64,000 nt of DNA. It comes from Bacillaceae bacterium S4-13-56. GTDB lineage: Bacteria; Bacillota; Bacilli; Bacillales; JAWJLM01. Below the pieces are notes generated by a model, which was not told the DNA's origin, made no database searches, and saw only the letters and a list, made by a program, of their open reading frames with translations. The position numbers and the translations under genes are program-made. Of the stretch, positions 58,430 to 64,000 are shown piece after piece (position 1 is the first letter of the stretch; each line of letters begins with the position of its first letter). The stretch is from assembly GCA_040191315.1 (NCBI GenBank), contig JAWJLM010000014.1:1-64000 (forward strand), read 5' to 3'.

Positions 58430-59542
58430 ATGCATTTAGCTGAATTGTCATTAAAACAATATCGTAATTATGAAGAGCTTACTCTTCCTTTTGATCATAA
58501 AGTGAATGTGTTCATAGGTAATAATGCTCAAGGAAAAACAAATTTGATGGAAGCGATCTATGTATTGGCTTTTACAAAATCTCATAGAACCCCACGTGAT
58601 AAAGAATTAATCATGTGGGAACAAGAGTATGGTAAAATAAAGGGTACTATCACAAAAAGAACGCAAACATTTCCACTAGAGATCCTATTAACAACAAAAG
58701 GTAAAAGAGTTAAAATTAACCATTTAGAACAAAGAAGATTAAGTGATTATATTGGAGCCATAAATGTTGTCATGTTTGCACCTGAGGACTTAAATCTCGT
58801 AAAAGGTAGTCCAAGTGAACGAAGACGTTTTATAGATATGGAATTGGGACAAATTCAACCAACCTATCTACATCATTTAGCTCAATATCATAGAATACTC
58901 AAACAAAGAAATCATTTATTAAAAAGTTATCAACGAAAACAAGCCCTGGATTTAACCATGCTTTCCGTTTTAACAGATCAATTAATAGAGCATGCAGCCC
59001 AGCTTGTTTTTCGACGTTTTCAGTTTTTAGAACTAATACGTAAATGGGCATTTCCAATACATCAAGGAATTAGTCATGGAAAAGAGAAGCTTTCTATACA
59101 ATATGATCCTAGTATTGATGTATCAGATGACATGGATATGTCAACGATAGTAACAGTATTCGAGGAAAAGTTTAAAAAGATACAAAAAAGAGAGGTTGAA
59201 CAAGGCTCAACATTAATTGGACCTCATCGTGATGATCTCTTATTTTTTGTTAATGATAAAAATGTACAAGTGTATGGTTCTCAAGGTCAACAGCGTACGA
59301 CTGCTTTGTCATTAAAGTTAGCAGAAATTGAATTAATTAAACAGGAAGTAGGAGAATATCCCATTTTACTGTTAGATGATGTTCTTAGCGAATTAGATGA
59401 TATTAGACAATCACATCTTTTGAACACGATTGAAGGGAAAGTGCAAACTTTTGTATCCACAACCAGTGTAGAGGGAATCTATCATGATACCCTTAAAAAA
59501 GCCGATATATTTTATGTTTCAGATGGAAAGGTAACAAAATAG
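58430..59542 (+). CDS. recF: DNA replication and repair protein RecF
   Basis: RecF of 370 residues is an SMC-like ATPase that helps load RecA at gaps. Walker [19 protein letters not shown] is near 27-44, the signature [18 protein letters not shown] near 283-300, and Walker [17 protein letters not shown] near 310-325. It follows yaaA and precedes remB, the conserved order. Confidence 0.96.
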   Translation: MHLAELSLKQYRNYEELTLPFDHKVNVFIGNNAQGKTNLMEAIYVLAFTKSHRTPRDKELIMWEQEYGKIKGTITKRTQTFPLEILLTTKGKRVKINHLEQRRLSDYIGAINVVMFAPEDLNLVKGSPSERRRFIDMELGQIQPTYLHHLAQYHRILKQRNHLLKSYQRKQALDLTMLSVLTDQLIEHAAQLVFRRFQFLELIRKWAFPIHQGISHGKEKLSIQYDPSIDVSDDMDMSTIVTVFEEKFKKIQKREVEQGSTLIGPHRDDLLFFVNDKNVQVYGSQGQQRTTALSLKLAEIELIKQEVGEYPILLLDDVLSELDDIRQSHLLNTIEGKVQTFVSTTSVEGIYHDTLKKADIFYVSDGKVTK

Positions 59543-59554
59543 AAATGAGGTGTC

Positions 59555-59836
59555 ATGTTGTTTATACCGATTGGTGAGGATTATGTCATTGAATTAAATG
59601 AAGTTATAGCCATGATAGATCATCAACTTTTGTTATCATCGACCATTATCCAAGAAATGATTCAAAACCAAAGGAAAGAAAAAAAAATAATTGAGATTTC
59701 TAACGGATCTACAAAATCTATCGTCATTACACCAGATCAAATCTATTTCAGCCCGTTATCAGTTGCTACGCTAAAGAAACGATCGAGTATGACCAATATT
59801 TTAAGCAAATTAGATGATTATTCAAATATAGATTAG
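59555..59836 (+). CDS. remB: RemB (YaaB), DUF370 family matrix-gene regulator
   Basis: A 93-aa DUF370 protein (FIPIGEDYVIELNEVIAMID), a paralogue of the biofilm regulator RemA, placed between recF and gyrB as in B. subtilis. Its sequence has the strand-rich start and the basic C-terminal KKRSSMTNILSKL. GAGGTG precedes the ATG. Confidence 0.9.
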   Translation: MLFIPIGEDYVIELNEVIAMIDHQLLLSSTIIQEMIQNQRKEKKIIEISNGSTKSIVITPDQIYFSPLSVATLKKRSSMTNILSKLDDYSNID

Positions 59837-59870
59837 GTTATAAAAGTTAGTCTAGAAAAAATGATTGTAG

Positions 59871-61805
<1,935 letters not shown>

Positions 61806-61830
61806 CAGTTTTAGATTGAACAAATATAGG

Positions 61831-61851
61831 GAGCCTAACCGGTAGGTTCTC
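61831..61851 (+). terminator. weak hairpin between gyrB and gyrA
   Basis: GAGCCTA / TAGGTTCTC followed by TTTCCCTTTT. With gyrA only 40 bp further, it may be an attenuator rather than a full stop. Confidence 0.45.
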
Positions 61852-61890
61852 TTTCCCTTTTAAGTGGGATGGAATAGGAGGTAAATTTTA

Positions 61891-64000
61891 ATGGCGGATT
61901 TACAACCCCCAAAGATACAAGAAATTAATATTAGTCAGGAAATGCGAACATCTTTCATGGATTATGCTATGAGTGTTATTGTTTCACGTGCTTTGCCAGA
62001 TGTTCGTGATGGTTTGAAACCAGTGCATAGACGTATACTTTATGCGATGCATGATCTTGGAATGCACTCTGATAAGGCATACAAAAAATCAGCACGTATT
62101 GTTGGTGAAGTAATCGGTAAATATCATCCACATGGTGATTCTGCTGTTTATGAAACCATGGTACGTATGGCACAGGATTTTAACTATCGTTATATGCTTG
62201 TTGATGGACATGGAAACTTTGGTTCGGTAGATGGAGACTCAGCTGCTGCTATGCGTTATACAGAGGCGCGTATGTCCAAAATCTCGATGGAGCTTTTACG
62301 CGATATCAATAAAGATACTATTGATTATACGGATAACTATGATGGATCAGAACGCGAGCCAATTGTTTTACCTGCCCGATTCCCTAACTTACTTGTAAAT
62401 GGAACTTCAGGTATTGCTGTTGGAATGGCTACTAATGTTCCACCTCATCAGCTAGGTGAAGTGATTGATGCTGTTCTTGCTGTTAGTAAGGACCCTGAAA
62501 TTACGGTAGATGAACTTATGGAAAATTATATTTATGGGCCTGATTTTCCAACGGCAGGATTAATCTTAGGAAGAAGCGGTATACGTAAGGCATTTGAAAC
62601 AGGGAAAGGTTCTATTACCCTACGTGCTAAAGCAGAGATAGAAGAAAAAGAAAATGGTAAATCCAGAATCATTGTTCACGAGATTCCATATCAAGTAAAC
62701 AAAGCTCGATTAATTGAAAAAATTGCGGAACTTGTTCGTGAAAAGAAAATAGAAGGTATTACAGATTTAAGAGATGAGTCTGACAGAAATGGAATGAGAA
62801 TTGTTATTGAGTTACGTCGTGATGTGAATGCAAACGTAATTCTTAATAACCTATATAAACAAACAGCACTTCAAACTTCTTTTGGTATAAATATGTTGGC
62901 ATTGGTGGATGGACATCCAAAAGTACTTTCTCTAAAAGAATGTCTTATCCATTATTTGGATCACCAAAGGGTAGTTATTAAAAGAAGAACGGCCTTTGAA
63001 CTACGAAAGGCAGAAGCTCGTGCTCATATTTTAGAAGGATTAAGAATTGCATTAGATCATATTGATGAAATTATTGCTTTAATTCGTCAATCGAACACAA
63101 CGGATATTGCACGTGATGGCCTAATGGAACACTTTAGTCTTTCTGAAAAACAAGCTCAAGCTATTTTAGATATGCGTCTTCAACGGTTAACTGGATTAGA
63201 GCGTGAAAAAATTGAAGAAGAGTATCAAGAACTTGTCAAACTAATAGATGAGTTAAAAGCTATTTTAGCTAATGAAGAAAAAGTGCTTGAGATTATACGT
63301 GAAGAATTACTGGAAATTAAAGAACGCTTTAATGATAAACGACGCACCGAAATTGTTTTGGGTGGTACTGATTTCATTGAGGATGAAGACTTAATTCCTG
63401 TGGAAACAGTTATTGTTTCCTTGACTCATAAGGGATATATTAAACGCCTTCCAGCGTCTACTTATCGGTCTCAACGACGAGGAGGACGTGGAATTCAAGG
63501 CATGGGAACAAATGACGATGACTTTGTAGAGCATTTATTATCTACGTCTACTCATAATACCTTGCTTTTCTTTACGAATAAAGGGAAGGTCTACAAAACA
63601 AAAGGGTATGAAATTCCTGAATATGGGCGTACTGCAAAAGGTTTGCCAATAATAAATCTTCTTGAAATCGAAAAAGGTGAATGGATTAATGCTGTAATCT
63701 CAGTTGAAGATTTTGTAGATGACTGGTATTTATTCTTCACAACTCGTCAAGGTATTTCTAAGAGAACAACGCTTTCTCAATTTGCAAATATCCGTAAGGG
63801 TGGCCTCATTGCACTGAATTTAAGAGAAGAAGATGAACTTATTTCTGTGCGACTTACTGATGGAAAGAAACATATTATTATTGGTACAAAAAATGGTTCA
63901 TTAATTCGTTTTGAAGAAAATGATGTTCGACCTATGGGAAGAACTGCTGCTGGTGTTAAAGGTATATCTCTTCGTGATCATGATGAGGTTGTTTCAATGG
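61891..64000 (+). CDS. gyrA: DNA gyrase subunit A (partial, runs off the window)
   Basis: The first 703 codons of GyrA, the DNA-cleaving subunit. The quinolone-resistance region is intact: S84 and E88 in [12 protein letters not shown] are the usual susceptible residues. The catalytic tyrosine is Y123 (RYTEARM). The C-terminal wrapping domain begins near residue 500 and carries a GyrA box, [18 protein letters not shown] lies upstream of the ATG at 61891. The 3' end is outside the window. Confidence 0.97.
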   Translation, partial: MADLQPPKIQEINISQEMRTSFMDYAMSVIVSRALPDVRDGLKPVHRRILYAMHDLGMHSDKAYKKSARIVGEVIGKYHPHGDSAVYETMVRMAQDFNYRYMLVDGHGNFGSVDGDSAAAMRYTEARMSKISMELLRDINKDTIDYTDNYDGSEREPIVLPARFPNLLVNGTSGIAVGMATNVPPHQLGEVIDAVLAVSKDPEITVDELMENYIYGPDFPTAGLILGRSGIRKAFETGKGSITLRAKAEIEEKENGKSRIIVHEIPYQVNKARLIEKIAELVREKKIEGITDLRDESDRNGMRIVIELRRDVNANVILNNLYKQTALQTSFGINMLALVDGHPKVLSLKECLIHYLDHQRVVIKRRTAFELRKAEARAHILEGLRIALDHIDEIIALIRQSNTTDIARDGLMEHFSLSEKQAQAILDMRLQRLTGLEREKIEEEYQELVKLIDELKAILANEEKVLEIIREELLEIKERFNDKRRTEIVLGGTDFIEDEDLIPVETVIVSLTHKGYIKRLPASTYRSQRRGGRGIQGMGTNDDDFVEHLLSTSTHNTLLFFTNKGKVYKTKGYEIPEYGRTAKGLPIINLLEIEKGEWINAVISVEDFVDDWYLFFTTRQGISKRTTLSQFANIRKGGLIALNLREEDELISVRLTDGKKHIIIGTKNGSLIRFEENDVRPMGRTAAGVKGISLRDHDEVVSM

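Noticed and set aside
61980-61995. parS-like TGTTTCACGTGCTTTG in gyrA
   Set aside because: Only the left half of the palindrome matches; the bases are explained by the conserved IVSRALPD codons.

Overview
The window is a low-GC stretch of a Bacillaceae chromosome centred on the replication origin. The order gyrA-gyrB-remB-recF-rlbA-dnaN-dnaA-oriC-rpmH-rnpA-yidC-jag-mnmE-mnmG-rsmG-noc-soj-spo0J-yyaC-ychF-rpsF-ssb-rpsR-yybS-gdpP-rplI-dnaB-purA-walRKHIJ-htrA-rlmH matches the Bacillus subtilis origin region. Endospore formation is suggested by yyaC and spo0J/soj. The genus cannot be fixed from sequence alone; the gene content and repeats look like the Oceanobacillus/Virgibacillus side of the family. 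Most genes point away from oriC (about 54.9-56.9 kb): minus strand to its left, plus strand to its right.

Layout. (1) 1-11.6 kb is an accessory, defence-like segment. It holds two small unknown genes, a complete type I restriction-modification operon (hsdM-hsdS-hsdR) followed by a repeat-rich membrane protein gene, two unknown small genes, and a two-gene Pycsar-type antiphage module (nucleotide cyclase with AGS-C-like sensor, plus transmembrane effector). (2) 11.6-16.7 kb: rlmH, a thioesterase, a RecQ-family helicase, a DnaA-box cluster far from oriC, and htrA. (3) 16.7-25.5 kb: the wal operon, a LysM/G5/M23 cell-wall hydrolase and purA. (4) 25.6-34.7 kb: dnaB, rplI, gdpP, yybS, rpsR, ssb and rpsF. 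The ssb gene is interrupted by a 2,936-bp group II intron at 31389-34324. Removing it exactly between its GTGCG start and AT end restores an intact 174-residue SSB. The intron-encoded reverse transcriptase/maturase is broken by a nonsense codon and frameshifts, and the domain V catalytic triad reads UGC instead of AGC. (5) 34.8-43.3 kb: ychF, a molybdopterin oxidoreductase, DUF951, MscS, a YkvI-like protein, yyaC, DUF554 and an aminotransferase. (6) 43.5-54.7 kb: segregation (spo0J/soj/noc with three parS sites), a dead tnpB, tRNA modification, YidC/Jag, RNase P protein and L34. (7) 54.7-64 kb: oriC, dnaA, dnaN, rlbA, recF, remB, gyrB and the first 703 codons of gyrA.

Functional threads. DNA replication and its control dominate (DnaA, DnaN, DnaB helicase, SSB, RecF, gyrase, Soj/Spo0J, three DnaA-box groups). 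Cell-wall homeostasis comes second (WalRK with WalHIJ, HtrA, the M23 hydrolase). Intergenic DNA near the origin carries two dispersed repeat families and IS605-type relics. No rRNA, tRNA or CRISPR array was seen.

The most unusual biology is the decayed group II intron in the apparently essential ssb gene: either it is spliced with help from elsewhere, or this ssb is dead and another SSB serves the cell. Second is the restriction/Pycsar segment, whose accessory genes are uncharacterised.
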